Shown: piece by piece, positions 1 to 10,699 of the stretch
How positions within the stretch are numbered: the first letter of the stretch is position 1
Layout: each line of letters begins with the position of its first letter
Assembly (NCBI GenBank): GCA_032718475.1
Contig: JAUCBJ010003097.1
Span: forward strand, 1-42,614
DNA from: Nemertoderma westbladi
Lineage: Eukaryota; Xenacoelomorpha; Nemertodermatida; Nemertodermatidae
Length of the DNA: 42,614 nt
Reading direction: 5' to 3'
Position numbers and translations under genes: made by a program
Notes under the pieces: generated by a model
The model's database searches: none
What the model saw: only the letters and a program-made list of their open reading frames with translations
What the model was told of the DNA's origin: nothing

Positions 1-917
1 TTTAGAATAATTGAATTTCTGTATTTTAGGGTTACTTGGTTACTTACTTACTTTATTACCGTTATTTGAGCAGTAGTCCAACTGATATTGAGACCTAATT
101 GTTATATGGTAGGCCTACTATTTATAAATCGTCAGATTTGATTTATAATATATATACCCGTCTTAATGGGTTTTGTCAATGTTTGAAATAAATGTTATTA
201 TTTCTGGGGTAATCACTACACAAAGCGGTGCGCTTTTAGTGAAGTGTTACGTATAGGACACCAAAACAAATAATTCTAATTTACCTAAGTTACTTAATAC
301 TACAAATTACGTACAATTCGGGTGAGATTACAATCTCTAAATAAACACAAAAATTTACAAAACACAAATACGAATTTTTAGGGTAATTTTACAAGAAGTC
401 TACAAACCAGCCTAACAAAGGGTTAGAAAACCGGTTATTACAACGGACAGGGTACTACGGTATTTGAAATAATAAGTAGTAGTAAATACACTGCGTTGTC
501 CAGATAGGAAAATACCACCGCCTGACGACCTATAGCCGTATCGCTATAGGTTCTACGTTATGTATCACGGAGTGTTCCTACCTAGAAGTTAATAGAGCTA
601 ATCGAATGTGCCTATCAACCACTTTACAACACAAATATAATGTCTACACTAATTATTCTCGGAAAGCACTGTACACTAAACCCTAAATTAGGTACGAGTA
701 CTTGTACAACAAATAATCAGTAGTTAAATATACTTGAACAGCTAAAAGAACCACGGCATCTGCTGGAGTGACCGATGCACAAAATCACCAGTCTTTACCT
801 ACGCCGAGCAGCCCGTGTAGTACCGGGGTTAATTTAACTATAGCGGTATGTATAACAAACACAATTACTGTAGGAACAAACTTGGGGACTTGAATGTTGC
901 GAATAATCGCATAAACT

Positions 918-1505
918 CTGAATAATAAATATTACGCTACGCGTACAAACTACTCAAACAAAATACAGACCGAACACTGACAGACTACTATCAAGCCTAA
1001 ACAAACCACGGTATATGCAGACTCCGAAATGATTAGGGAGTATGCGCTCTAACCCAGTAGTGCGACTTATTCTTTAGTTGGGGGTTTACCTTACAGCGTT
1101 CGCTGCCCCTACTGCCTAATCGTACTTAATCGGACAGATGATCTACACACGCGGCAATCCGTTCAGACTTAATAACAGCCAGACAACTATCCAGCCTACA
1201 AATTATCTAAATAAAATTATACGCTACCCGTACAGACTTACACAAACAAAGTACAGACTAAACGATGGCAGACTACTCTCAAGCCTAAATAAACCACAGG
1301 ACATGCAGACTCCGAAATGATTAGGGAGTATGCGCTCTAACCCAGTAGTGCGACTTATTCTTTAGTTGGGGGTTTACCTTACCGCATTGGCTGCCCCTAC
1401 TTCCTAACCGTACTTAATCGGACAAGTGCTCTACACACACTGCAATTCGTTCGGACTTAACAGCAATCAGACAACAGCTCAGCCTACAAATCGTCTGTAC
1501 AATCT
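918..1505. repeat. Two-copy ~288-bp tandem repeat inside the left arm
   Basis: Two successive units share long near-identical stretches, for example the block starting TGCAGACTCCGAAATG, found at about 1017 and again at about 1305. Corresponding positions (gacagatg at 1133, gacaagtg at 1421) are 288 bp apart. The right arm carries the same tandem pair in reverse at about 39200-39790, so the duplication predates the separation of the arms. No coding or RNA gene is apparent. Confidence 0.8.
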
Positions 1506-2147
1506 GATCAGGCTTACACGCCTTCTGTTCAATACTGGCCTACAAATAAATAAAACTTGACAGAAATAAGTAAAATCTCAATAAAAAATCAGGGCGGCCG
1601 TTCCCTGATTAAGTACTAAGACCTACCGGTATACAACTATCAAAATCGAATAATACTGCTGTACCTGTACTGCTGTAGGTACCGGTCCGAGTGGTTAGGT
1701 AGTCAGGCCTACTGGTACCGGTTCTGGCAGTTGGGCCTACTGACCTACAGATGTACCGGTTGACCGGTACTTTCAACTTTATTGCTTACTGCAACAAAGA
1801 AGCTATATCCTTTAATGTTCGCGCTTTCAGACCTTTGGCAGTTTAACCCACCAAATTAAGATGTCTTCTAGATATTAAATCAGTTTTTAGTCTATGACAA
1901 GTATTTGATTCACTACACTAGTCGAAACCAATCCGTGCGCGACCATTCACCCGCTGGAGATTCCCGGGAGATTGGGTTCGACGGTTTAATTTTATTGCTA
2001 TGTAAGCCTAATGTATTATTCGACTGACAGTACTATATAATCTCTGACAATATTATTCACCTTCGGTAATATTAACAGTTCCTTTAGGACGTGGCGCTTT
2101 ATCTATATAAACAGAGTTATGACTTAAACTACTCACAACGATATGGC

Positions 2148-2342
2148 TTAATTATAATTCACATATATGGCGCATTCTTTAGGAATTGCTTCTTTAACAG
2201 ACTCACTCATACACAATGCTGCACAATACTGCACACTAATCTGCCAATCTTCACTGATTTTAGTCACATATAAAAGGAACACAGACTGAATCATGTAGGG
2301 TCTATCAAATAACATTAGATTCACTTCAAACCACTTTAACAT
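2148..2342 (-). other. 64-codon open frame, identical in both arms; coding status unknown
   Basis: An ATG-initiated frame of 64 codons ends at a TAA. The copy in the right arm (38371-38565) is identical at every base, but so is most of the surrounding ~600 bp. The identity therefore reflects recent copying or conversion rather than selection on this frame. The predicted peptide has several cysteines and no motif I recognise. I list it because it is the best-preserved open frame in the arm, not because I consider it a gene. Confidence 0.15.
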
Positions 2343-3052
2343 AAGTCACAATCGTTTATCTGTAACCCTTCTCTCTTACCTTCGGTATATCAAGAATATT
2401 GGGTTTCGGGGTTATTTATCGTTATTCCAAATATAATAATTCATCAACCATATTATGAAGAACTGACAGTAAATAGCAGTATAAAACAACAACTGAACAC
2501 TGATTGTTATGAGTTTGCAATGTTTCAGCAGTCAGTATGTATGATCAGTTAGCTGTGATTCCATGAGTCAGGTAGTTAAAGGATATATGTCCTTGTAATT
2601 AAACCTACTAGTGTAAGACTAAAAACAGTAAAGCACAAAATACTTCCAAGCCGTTCTTTCTTTGGCTCAGGACTGAATGTAAACACTGCACATAGGCATT
2701 GCGTCATTTCTCGGAAATTTTCTGTACAAGGAGCCACAAAAACGCTCTAATTGGCTGACTGAACTGAGAGACGCCGTAGAACAAAGGAAATCAACACGTA
2801 TGAATGTCAGCTGTTAACCGTAGTCATAGTAACTACTGTTCAAGAGTAGCTATCACCCCCTTTGCGTCACGAATTGCCATAGAATCATAAAATATGCCTT
2901 TCACAGTACACATACGGAGGAAATAGGTCTTAGATCCTCTAAAAACACCGATACAGCAATATTACGGTCTCTTACACTTATTAAATCAACTACAGAGTAT
3001 TTTAATGTAAAAGATAATAAAAATAACGGGGCAATTCAGCAAAGGCTTTTAC

Positions 3053-5120
3053 AAGCGCAGAGCGCTGGACCTGGTCATATTGCTCCAAGAATAGTGGGAA
3101 GTCGAAGCACGGGGCAGAGCGGAGAAAGTAAATGAGGCGGGGGATGGTGAAGGTGTTCTTTAGGAGAAAGAAGGCATGGTGACTGTCTAAAAGAGACAGG
3201 TGGCCGCTCAGGGTTTGCAGGTTGGCCACCTTGGACTCCAGACAGCATTCCAAGGCTGAATTACCTATCGGCGCACCCAGCATGGTGAGGTTTGTTAGGT
3301 CCGGGACTAAAATTCCCTCACATATGGCATTGAATTCGCCATGGATGTGGCCGCGCTCTTCTGTGGATGGATCCCCAAGGAAAAACAGCTCGCACTTCCT
3401 TGTGTTTAATGTGAGCCCGCACTTCTTCCCCTCCACTATGATTGTCCGAAGGTCACGGAGGACAACCTCGTAACTGTCCGCCACATTACCATCGTCGAGG
3501 TACCAGATATTGAATTCTGATTCCATGGAGTGGTTTAACTTGTTTGTGGTATCCCCAAAAATGGCAGGGCCTTCGGGATCTCCCTGTTGGGGGCCTTCTT
3601 CGGAGCGAAGCAGTGTCTCTCCATGGATGAGGAAACTGTAATCGCCATAAGCTGCCCTGGTATAGTTGTAGATACTTGGGTAATTGTCGTGGATCGTCTC
3701 GAAGAGGGAGTCCCTGCGGAGGGTGTTAAAAGCATTACTGAAATCAACTTTTAGCCACACTGAACTACTGCCGTGGTCTGTTGAGACAAAAGTCCTGGTG
3801 GCATGAGCCGCTGCTTCACCACCGTTCTTGGTCCCTATTCCAAGCTGGATGGTTCCATACGATGCTGATCGTTGCTCTTTAAGTAATGAACCTATATATT
3901 TGGAGCAGAGACGTCGCAGGGTCATTCCCACGGCGATTGGTCGTATTCCCCCAGAACTCTTTGTAAATTCGAACAGGTTGGCTCCGAAGAATATCGGACA
4001 AATTTCTCCTTGTATTTTTCCGGCGACCACCGTATCTACGAACTTACTAAGAGAAGTGAGTAGCCGTGTCGATGATTCTCCTTTGTTTGGTGCAATTAGG
4101 TCCTTCAGAATTTGTGGTCTTATTCCAACTGGCCCTCCCGCACTGCCACTTGGGAATGAGCCAATTAGCTTGTGGAGTACTTGTGGTGAACAGGGTGTTG
4201 TAGTCTCCTCTACTGGAGGTGGGGGATCTCGTCTATCTGAGGGACTTGATGGATGCTTCGTCCTCAGGGCTTGCAGAGTCTCAGGGTTATTGGGAGCCAT
4301 CGTATCCTTGGATGAAGCAAGACGAATGGCCCGCTTTACATCCCCATCCTCAATCTTCTCAGACACTGCTGTGGCGAGACATATATTATCCCGATCTGGG
4401 CAGCGTCGAGTAGGTCTGCTGTTATTATCCGTGGGAGATGGATGGGCAGAAAGGGGAGCTGGTGCGGAAGGCGGAGATGTTCCTATTCACTTGGGATGCC
4501 AGTGAGCGCTGTTGCCGCTTTCCTCCTCACTTAGGGGCCGCAATGCAGCGGTGGCCTACCACAAGAAGCTTCATCCAGTTTTCAACCGACGATGGGCCTG
4601 AGGCAATGGATGTAAGTGTCTCAGATAGTAGATCTGCAAAGTTGGCTCTGGATGCCTTGGGCACGTGTTTGAGTTGCTTTGAACGCTTTCTAAGCAACAC
4701 TTGTATGATGGATTCTGCGTCCAGATTGATAGAAGTGGTTACAATGGGCTGTGGTGGGCCGTTCTCCCTTGTTTGTGACGGGTTTTGTGGATCTTCGATG
4801 TATTGTTCTCCCAGATTGGCTGATCCTTTATTTGGTCCGTGTTTACCAGAACCCAAGCATCTGCTGGCTGTTGGCCCATGAACCCGAATCGTGCTGTTGA
4901 TATTCAATCTGACACTTTTACCACATATTGGACAGTGACATTGGTTGTTTTGAATTTCCTCATCTTGTGAAAACGCAGAATTTGTGGTTTCGAGCTGCTG
5001 ATGGGGTTGTGGGATGGCGGATGTTCTGGTTATCGACTCCAACTCTTCTAGTAGAGACTCACGATAGAGTTGGATTATGTGGTCGTTTATGTCTCGTGGA
5101 GAACCACGTTCGATACACAT
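3053..5120 (-). pseudogene. Truncated reverse transcriptase of a non-LTR-type retroelement (RT-1)
   Basis: The N-terminal part (4527-5120) has a C2HC finger (CPIC, then H and C, followed by a GSGKHG stretch) and a conserved KHVPKASR segment. The frame is broken by an in-frame TGA near 4525 and a frameshift near 4430, then continues open to 3002. The RT core shows GGIRPIAVG, the motif-A-like block DFSNAFNTLRRD, GPQQGDPEGP (motif B) and the catalytic YLDDG (motif C). From memory of the family, such proteins are widespread in invertebrates and continue into a thumb and a C-terminal nuclease-like domain. Here the family-like sequence stops near 3053, and the last ~17 codons are read from the inverted-repeat arm, so the C-terminus is lost. 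RT copies element RNA into DNA, but this copy is clearly dead. The clade name is not certain. Confidence 0.88.
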
Positions 5121-5165
5121 CTTTGCAAATCGGCAAATGTTGAGATTTATTAGCAGTAGTGGTAT

Positions 5166-5805
5166 ATACTACAGTCCCGCTCCTTATTATTTTATTCAAC
5201 TTAACTAAATCCAGTGAATTTACAAGAAAGTAAAGGCTATGCTAAATTTAACTTTAACAAAAAAAACAATAAAATTTAGTCACACTACTCTCTTACTCTT
5301 ATATTAAATTAAATATTTTTACTGTGGTCAAAGTGTGTTTTGTCAGCTGAAACCATTGGATTGCTTGCTACAGTATAGAACTTGGAGTTAATGGATAGAT
5401 CTCATTGAATAGAACATGTTAAAAAAAAATTTTCAAATTCTGACCAGTATAAAAATTTTGCCGATTATTTTGTGTATTTTTTTAAATGAAAATATTTGTT
5501 CTAGAATTTTTCAAAAAAAGTGAAATATAACGAATTTTAACATTAAAAATTAAAAATTTTTGAATTTTTTTTTTTATTATATCTTTCAAAATATTTTTTT
5601 ATAATTCCTCAATTATGTTATAATAACAATAACAATATATAATGCACTGATATAGTTCATAACCTGCACAGAATATTAATGAAATATGGCCAAAAAGTGG
5701 AGGAAAGACGGAAGACAAAAATAAACAGCTATATTAATTAATAATGTAGATAAACCAGCAAACTGCACAACCTGAAAAAGCAAACTATTCAATACCAGCT
5801 GCAGG
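5166..5805. other. AT-rich spacer between the two retroelement pseudogenes
   Basis: About 640 bp, very AT-rich, with runs of A or T around 5410-5600 and a TAATAACAATAACAATA stretch near 5620. I see no coding potential, no tandem repeat, and no RNA gene. It may be the 3' UTR of RT-2 or the 5' flank of RT-1, but no poly-A tail or target-site duplication could be recognised. Confidence 0.6.
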
Positions 5806-5811
5806 AAGTGT

Positions 5812-8530
5812 CTAATTCTCGAGTGTAAATCGAGGTAGTGCAGCTCCATCCATTACACCTGAGCACCGCCAAAGTGACCTGGATGATCTAAAACAGGCAC
5901 AGGTGGCCCTCAGCGTCGCAAATGGCAGTCTGGTTCGGACCCAGCACATTACCTGGGAATAGGGTTTATCCCACTTGATACTGAGGAACTCAGCCAGGCG
6001 GCGGAGGACCATGGAGTGCTCTGTACCCAGAACGCCATCTACTGTGGTAACCAAAGGGGAGAAGTCAGCCTGATGTTGTGCGCAAGCAAGCGTCCAAGTA
6101 TTTATTTTTCTTCTCTCTTTCCGCGCTGCTCAATAGCCACTGCACTGATCTGGTAGCATAAGAGGGGGCGTCAGAGTCAACGACTCGAATATCAAACAAC
6201 GCCCTCCTCTGCTGCTGACAGAATCCCAGTACAGATAAGTCACCTCGCAGTCCTTCCATGTTGTGTTGCTCATCTGCCTCGCGGATGATGGGCTCTCTCT
6301 CTATTGATGCCTCCGAGAAGACCAGGCTAAAGAGCTCACCCTGGGCATCTCGCACCTCATTGTGATGCAATGTTACTAAACCACCCTTCTTGCAATCCAA
6401 GGCGTGCGAGAGTGTGAATGCTGAACCGCAACCATCACAGGGGGGTGCACCCCCTAGAGGACGTCCATAGCGAAGACTGAGACCATCCTTAAACTTATTG
6501 GCTGCCAGATCGAAGTTTTGTAACTTGAGAGGAAGTGCTGTCAGCCAACTCAAAGTCGATGATGAGGCCCTTCCAACTGCTCGTCGACGAGAGGGGGGTA
6601 ATTTGTGATGTTATCGGTGTGATCACATGCCTGCTTGTAGTGGGATTGCCGTGCCTCCTTCACGGAGCATCCATGTTAATGATCCAAGTTAATTTCTGAT
6701 CGACTTTTGATTGCCTCACATGCCACTTGCGATGCGGATCGAGAAGTCTCTCGTGATGTAATTGCTGCCTGAGTCGGATCAGGGATTCCCAAGCCACCTT
6801 TGCCTACTGGTAAGGACAGCAGCTTCCGTTCCACATTGGAAACTGAACCACCCATAATTGCTGGAAGGAACTTGTGATGCAAGGCATTCTCTATTGGTGT
6901 ATACAATTCCTTTGTGCTAGATGGCATCACTCGCTGGAGAAATCCCCATTGAAATTGCAGTGAGTGTGTTATGGCTGAGTAAGCGGCTTGTGGTTGGTTG
7001 ACTGCAATCTCTGCAAGGCGTTCTATGTCAGCCTCCCACTTGGAAACCTTTGAAGATATATACTGATTTAGGAGACTGTTGTCAACAAAGAATCCACCCA
7101 GAGTCCTGGTACCATTCACAACACCACTCCAATCCAAATTGATGCCGAGTCCACTGAATAAATGGCGCGCAGTTGTCTCATCACCACTATCAACGACAAG
7201 GATGCATTTATCAGGCTCTGGGAAATACCCATAGGATGGTCCACGATTTATGAAGCGAATGAACCACTCTTGAAGGTTTATCAATTCGCCCACATTCTCT
7301 GAATCATCTGCAAACCATACCTGATTATATTCGTCAGATTTCAGTTCTAGGATAAGAGGGTAGGCAGCAACAGCATATCCCAGCATTGACAGTGTGTGAC
7401 AGGGTTGACACAACCCTGTGTGAACCCTTCTCTGCTGAGTAAATGGAGAGTTCCGGAAGGCCCATGGGTATCCAGAATTGAGTAACCTCGGTAGGTATTA
7501 AAAAAGAATCGAGCACATCGAGGCCAGAAAATTCGAATATTCCACAGAGCTGTGATTCTATTGATGGAATTGAAAGCATTCTTCGCATCGACTAATAAAA
7601 CTCCCCATCCCTGGACCAGTGTGTTCATCCCAGAGGTCTCTAATGACATGTATAGCCGACTCTATTCCAGCAGACAACCCACTACACAGTTGGTCGACAC
7701 CACAGAGTTCTTGCACATCACCACCTGTTGCATCAGCCGTACACTTCCCCATAACCCGTCTTAGTGATTCCCTGATCCCTATTGAACGTACCACAGGACA
7801 CTTGTTTAACCAATAGAAACCCATTCAACGCTACCATTGGCTAGCCTTCGGATAAGACTAGCTACTGCCTCGCGTAGTCGCTCACTCTGGGCACCTCTGT
7901 AGCGTTTATGGGTCACTGCTTCCACATGAGTTGCAGTAATATCAACTGGCACTATAGTTGGAAGATCTACCATATCATAGCCGAACAGACTATCCAGTTT
8001 CGGTGGTGATGAGTCTGGGTGTTTGCATTGAAGGACATCCAGCACTTGTTTAACTTCCCCCTTGATTTCAATATCGGATAGGGGGTCTAATACTCCTCCC
8101 ACACTTTTCTCAGTAACCCAGCGCACAGCTGCTCGGACTCTGCCTTGGAGCATGAGTTTAGTAAATACTCGCTCTGTATGCTGAGGCTCCAGTTGAGTGG
8201 AGGCTCTTTTAGTTTTGTTTAAACGATGGCAGCGCTTAAATTGACTCATGAGTTCGTCGAATTTTGATTCACGCCACATGTCGATTCTACGCTGCAGTAG
8301 TCGGCGGATATAGGAACCCTTAACTATGGCTTTCTCCCGTTGTAGCATGAGGGACTCAAACACCAAAATGCGCTCGGATGTTGTTACATCTGATGCCAGT
8401 TTTTCCACCTCATTCGACAGAGCTGATACGGGAAGTGTCGGCCAACTGCACCACCAGGGACAATGTATAGTGATGGTACAGTGTTATCCGTAACCTGGCA
8501 CCATCGTTTATGCCACACAGACTCAGCACT
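5812..8530 (-). pseudogene. Reverse transcriptase plus zinc-finger/restriction-like endonuclease retroelement protein (RT-2), frameshifted
   Basis: Read from 8530 down, the conceptual protein has an N-terminal VPGGAVGR segment, a helical region with a VFTKLMLQGRVRAAVRW block, then RT motifs: [23 protein letters not shown] (motif A), SREGFTQG (motif B) and WFADDS (motif C, FADD in place of YADD), followed by GYFPEPDK and a GGLGIPDP segment. The C-terminal part has WLTALPL, a C-x2-C-x7-H-x3-C finger, HHNEVRD, and RGDLSV followed by FDIRVVD, resembling the CCHC plus PD-(D/E)xK-like endonuclease of R2-type elements. It ends naturally at 5812. The frame is broken at about 8420, 7815, 7630, 7400, near 6676 (stop) and 6090, so it is a pseudogene. 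RT-1 lies in tandem downstream but is a distinct family member. The domain order is clear; the clade assignment is inference. Confidence 0.88.
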
Positions 8531-8574
8531 TAGGTCTTAGTTGCGGGTCAGTTTAGTGCCAGAAGCTAGACACA

Positions 8575-9125
8575 TTCCATCAATCTGTCTACTGATGGAT
8601 CATCCAATGTTTGTGGATATTGGTGAACCGCACTGCCTGACACTGGGCATGACACCGATCTGACTGCCACTGGGTAGTGATATGGACTGACCATCCCTGA
8701 GTATTGGTATACCAGAATGACCATCAACAGACCGACCGAGGCCTGAGTGATCTGGTATCTGGGTTGGTGCTCCGGATGGACGGTCCCTATATTCACAGAA
8801 GCTAGACTGAACAACACCAGACTGATTGGCGCCCGACTGACTGACACCAGTGCCAGAACCGGACTGATTGATGCCAGACTGACTGACACCTGGGCCAGCA
8901 CCTTACTTACTGACACCAGGCTGACCAGTACCAAACTGACTTACCCCAATCTGACCAGTACCGGGCTGATTGATACCAGGCTGTCGATTGCCAGCCTGAC
9001 CAGCACTGGACTGACTGCCCCCAGATTGATCGACACCAGGCTGATCAATGCCGGACTGACTAACCTCAATCTGGCCAACACCAGGCTGACCAACACCGGA
9101 CTGACTTCGTCAATACCAGGCTGAC
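8575..9125. repeat. Imperfect ~15-bp minisatellite (CTGACxGACACCAGG-like units)
   Basis: From about 8800 to 9125 the sequence is a run of degenerate 15-bp units such as CTGACCAACACCGGA. Looser, more decayed units (GACTGACCAT, CACTGGGCATGACAC) extend back to about 8575. Because 15 is a multiple of three, the plus strand reads as five-residue periodic peptide (x-L-T-x-T/R) and the minus strand as SxVLVS-like periodic peptide, each open for over 100 codons. The array lies immediately 5' of RT-2, where a retroelement 5' UTR would be. It has no start context, domain, or flanking exon that would support a protein. Confidence 0.8.
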
Positions 9126-9187
9126 CAGCAGCATGTGTGCTGTACACTTCTTACTGGTCCGCAATGCCTAATCTCTAAAATCACATA

Positions 9188-9990
9188 CGGATTATTCTCC
9201 ATAGAAATCCATTACATACGCACATACGCGGATAGTTCTTTTTACAGAACACAGCAGAACACAGTAGAACACAGCAGAACACAATAGAATACTGGCGGAA
9301 CATAGGCGAACACAGCTGTAATTAAAATCTACACCAAAAAATAACACACTTGGGAAAGTACCGGACTTAATCATACAACTGTAAGATGTCAATTACATAT
9401 TTAAATTAAATGGCGGTTTTCCATATCCTCCAAAATAAATTACCTGATCAGAGTTGCCCGATCAGCTGTTCGGTTAGGCCTGTACCTGTTACTAGTCCAG
9501 CAGTCTGCCTGTCAGCCTGTTCCAGTACTGCCGTAGGCCTAGTGCTGTAGAGATATGTGCAGACTGACAGGCTGTACATTGTACAGACAGACAGATGTAG
9601 GCATTTACCGGCAATTACCGGGCACAGTGTAGATTATATTACCAATGTACTGATGTAGGCCTACTCAGCTACCGGTACTGTACTGCTGTAGAACTAACCA
9701 ACTCTCCATGGTTACAGGATAATGAGAAGTAATTTATTTTGGAGGATATCGAAAACCGCCATTTAATTTAAATATGTAATTGACATCTTACAGTTGTATG
9801 ATTAAATCCGGTAATTTCCCAAGTGTGTTATTTTTTGGTGTAGATTTTAATTACAGCTGGTTTCGCCTATGTTCCGCCTGTATTCTATTGTGTTCTGCTG
9901 TGTTCTACTGTGTTCTGCTGTGTTCTGTAGAAAGATATATCCCACATACGCGTATGTACAGTACAATGTACATACGGATACGGTGAAAAG
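9188..9990. mobile_element. Foldback element with ~250-bp inverted arms
   Basis: The arm at 9190-9442 is the reverse complement of 9731-9985 with few differences. Both contain the block TTTGGAGGATATxGAAAACC, a run of 10-bp TGTGTTCTGC-like units, and the palindrome-like ACATACGCGTATGT edge. A ~290-bp loop rich in TAGGCCTA, ACCGGTA and CAGACTGACAGG motifs separates them. There is no transposase frame, so this is a non-autonomous foldback or MITE-like element. A decayed single arm recurs at about 13140-13285. Short open frames at 9192-9392 (minus) and 9780-9986 (plus) simply read the two arms. Confidence 0.8.
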
Positions 9991-10002
9991 TTACACCCAT
10001 GA

Positions 10003-10690
10003 TGACTTTTATAGTGCATAAAAAAATATAATCGATCAGCAGTTAAAATTAACTGCTCCAAATAAATCATTTAATTAATTGTATTACTTTTACTTATTCG
10101 AAAACGATAATGGTCTTAAATGAATTATTAAGATATCATATTATGAGTATCGAAAAAATATATTAATCTTAAATGAATATTACTCATATCAATGGAAGAA
10201 TCAGAACGATATTACATATTGTAACAAATATTAGACTATTCATATGTGTAACATAAAGATAAAACATGTAATAAAAGTGTTTTGAATCCTGTAAAATATG
10301 AAATATAATAACAACACCAAGTGGGGACTTGGCGCAGCACGTGTTATAAAGTTATGTTAAGTGACAACTCGAAGGAAATATAAAGTAAATTATAAGCAGA
10401 TGTCCCTAATCACTTTACCACCTAAAGGCAGACTGGGTAACTGCAGTCGAACATTTCTAAATTTTTTTCTTTTCAGAATTCTAGCGGTAGACCTGAGAAC
10501 TGCCGATGTATTACTGTCCATATATAGACGCAGCCCTTTGTCTATGGTCTAGCATGTATATCTGCCAAGTTTCAGCTTGAACGGATATCAAAAAACGAAA
10601 TGAGAGAAGATATTTACTTTCGGACATTTTGATGTATTGTATACTGTAGCACATATCTGACGAGATTCAGATACTATTTATAATTGGATT
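10003..10690. repeat. Dispersed direct repeat, copy 1, running into Helitron-like sequence
   Basis: 10003-10460 matches 12001-12472 in the same orientation. Both start with GACTTTTxTAGTGxATAAA, contain the near-perfect inverted motif AGCAGTTAAAATTAACTGCT, and share CAACACCAAGTGGGGACTT. From about 10410 the sequence carries motifs (CTAGCGGTAGACC, CCAAGTTTCAGCTTGAACGG) that are reverse complements of the repeats inside the Helitron at 36074-38263. It is therefore probably a remnant of a related non-autonomous element on the opposite strand. Confidence 0.7.
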
Positions 10691-10699
10691 TTCACTGAA

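Larger units (their letters stand above)
1..3053 (-). repeat. Left arm of a ~3-kb inverted repeat
   Basis: Read on the minus strand, this block aligns nearly base for base with 35475-40679 once the 2190-bp Helitron there is removed. The lengths are 3042 bp (12-3053) and 3015 bp. The inner boundary is sharp, with TGTAAAAGCC at the edge of both copies and unrelated sequence beyond. At the outer edge a TG/CA dinucleotide lies at 12 and 40679, but similarity seems to continue a few more bases, so the true outer end may lie outside the window. Identity by eye is uneven: about 99% over roughly 1800-2430, mid-90s% over 1-900, and poor over 1560-1780. Whether it is a terminal inverted repeat, an LTR-like or UTR repeat of a large element, or half of an inverted duplication cannot be decided here. 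Confidence 0.9.

Noticed and set aside
3002-4366. Group II intron or bacterial RT
   Set aside because: The RT core has YLDDG, but the N-terminal C2HC finger, eukaryotic setting and motif context match metazoan retroelement proteins; no intron RNA domains are seen.
8747-9147. Pentapeptide-repeat protein genes on either strand
   Set aside because: The five-residue periodicity follows from a 15-bp minisatellite; there is no domain, exon structure, or conserved start.
9192-9986. Paired 66-68 codon frames on opposite strands
   Set aside because: They are the same sequence read from the two inverted arms of the foldback element.
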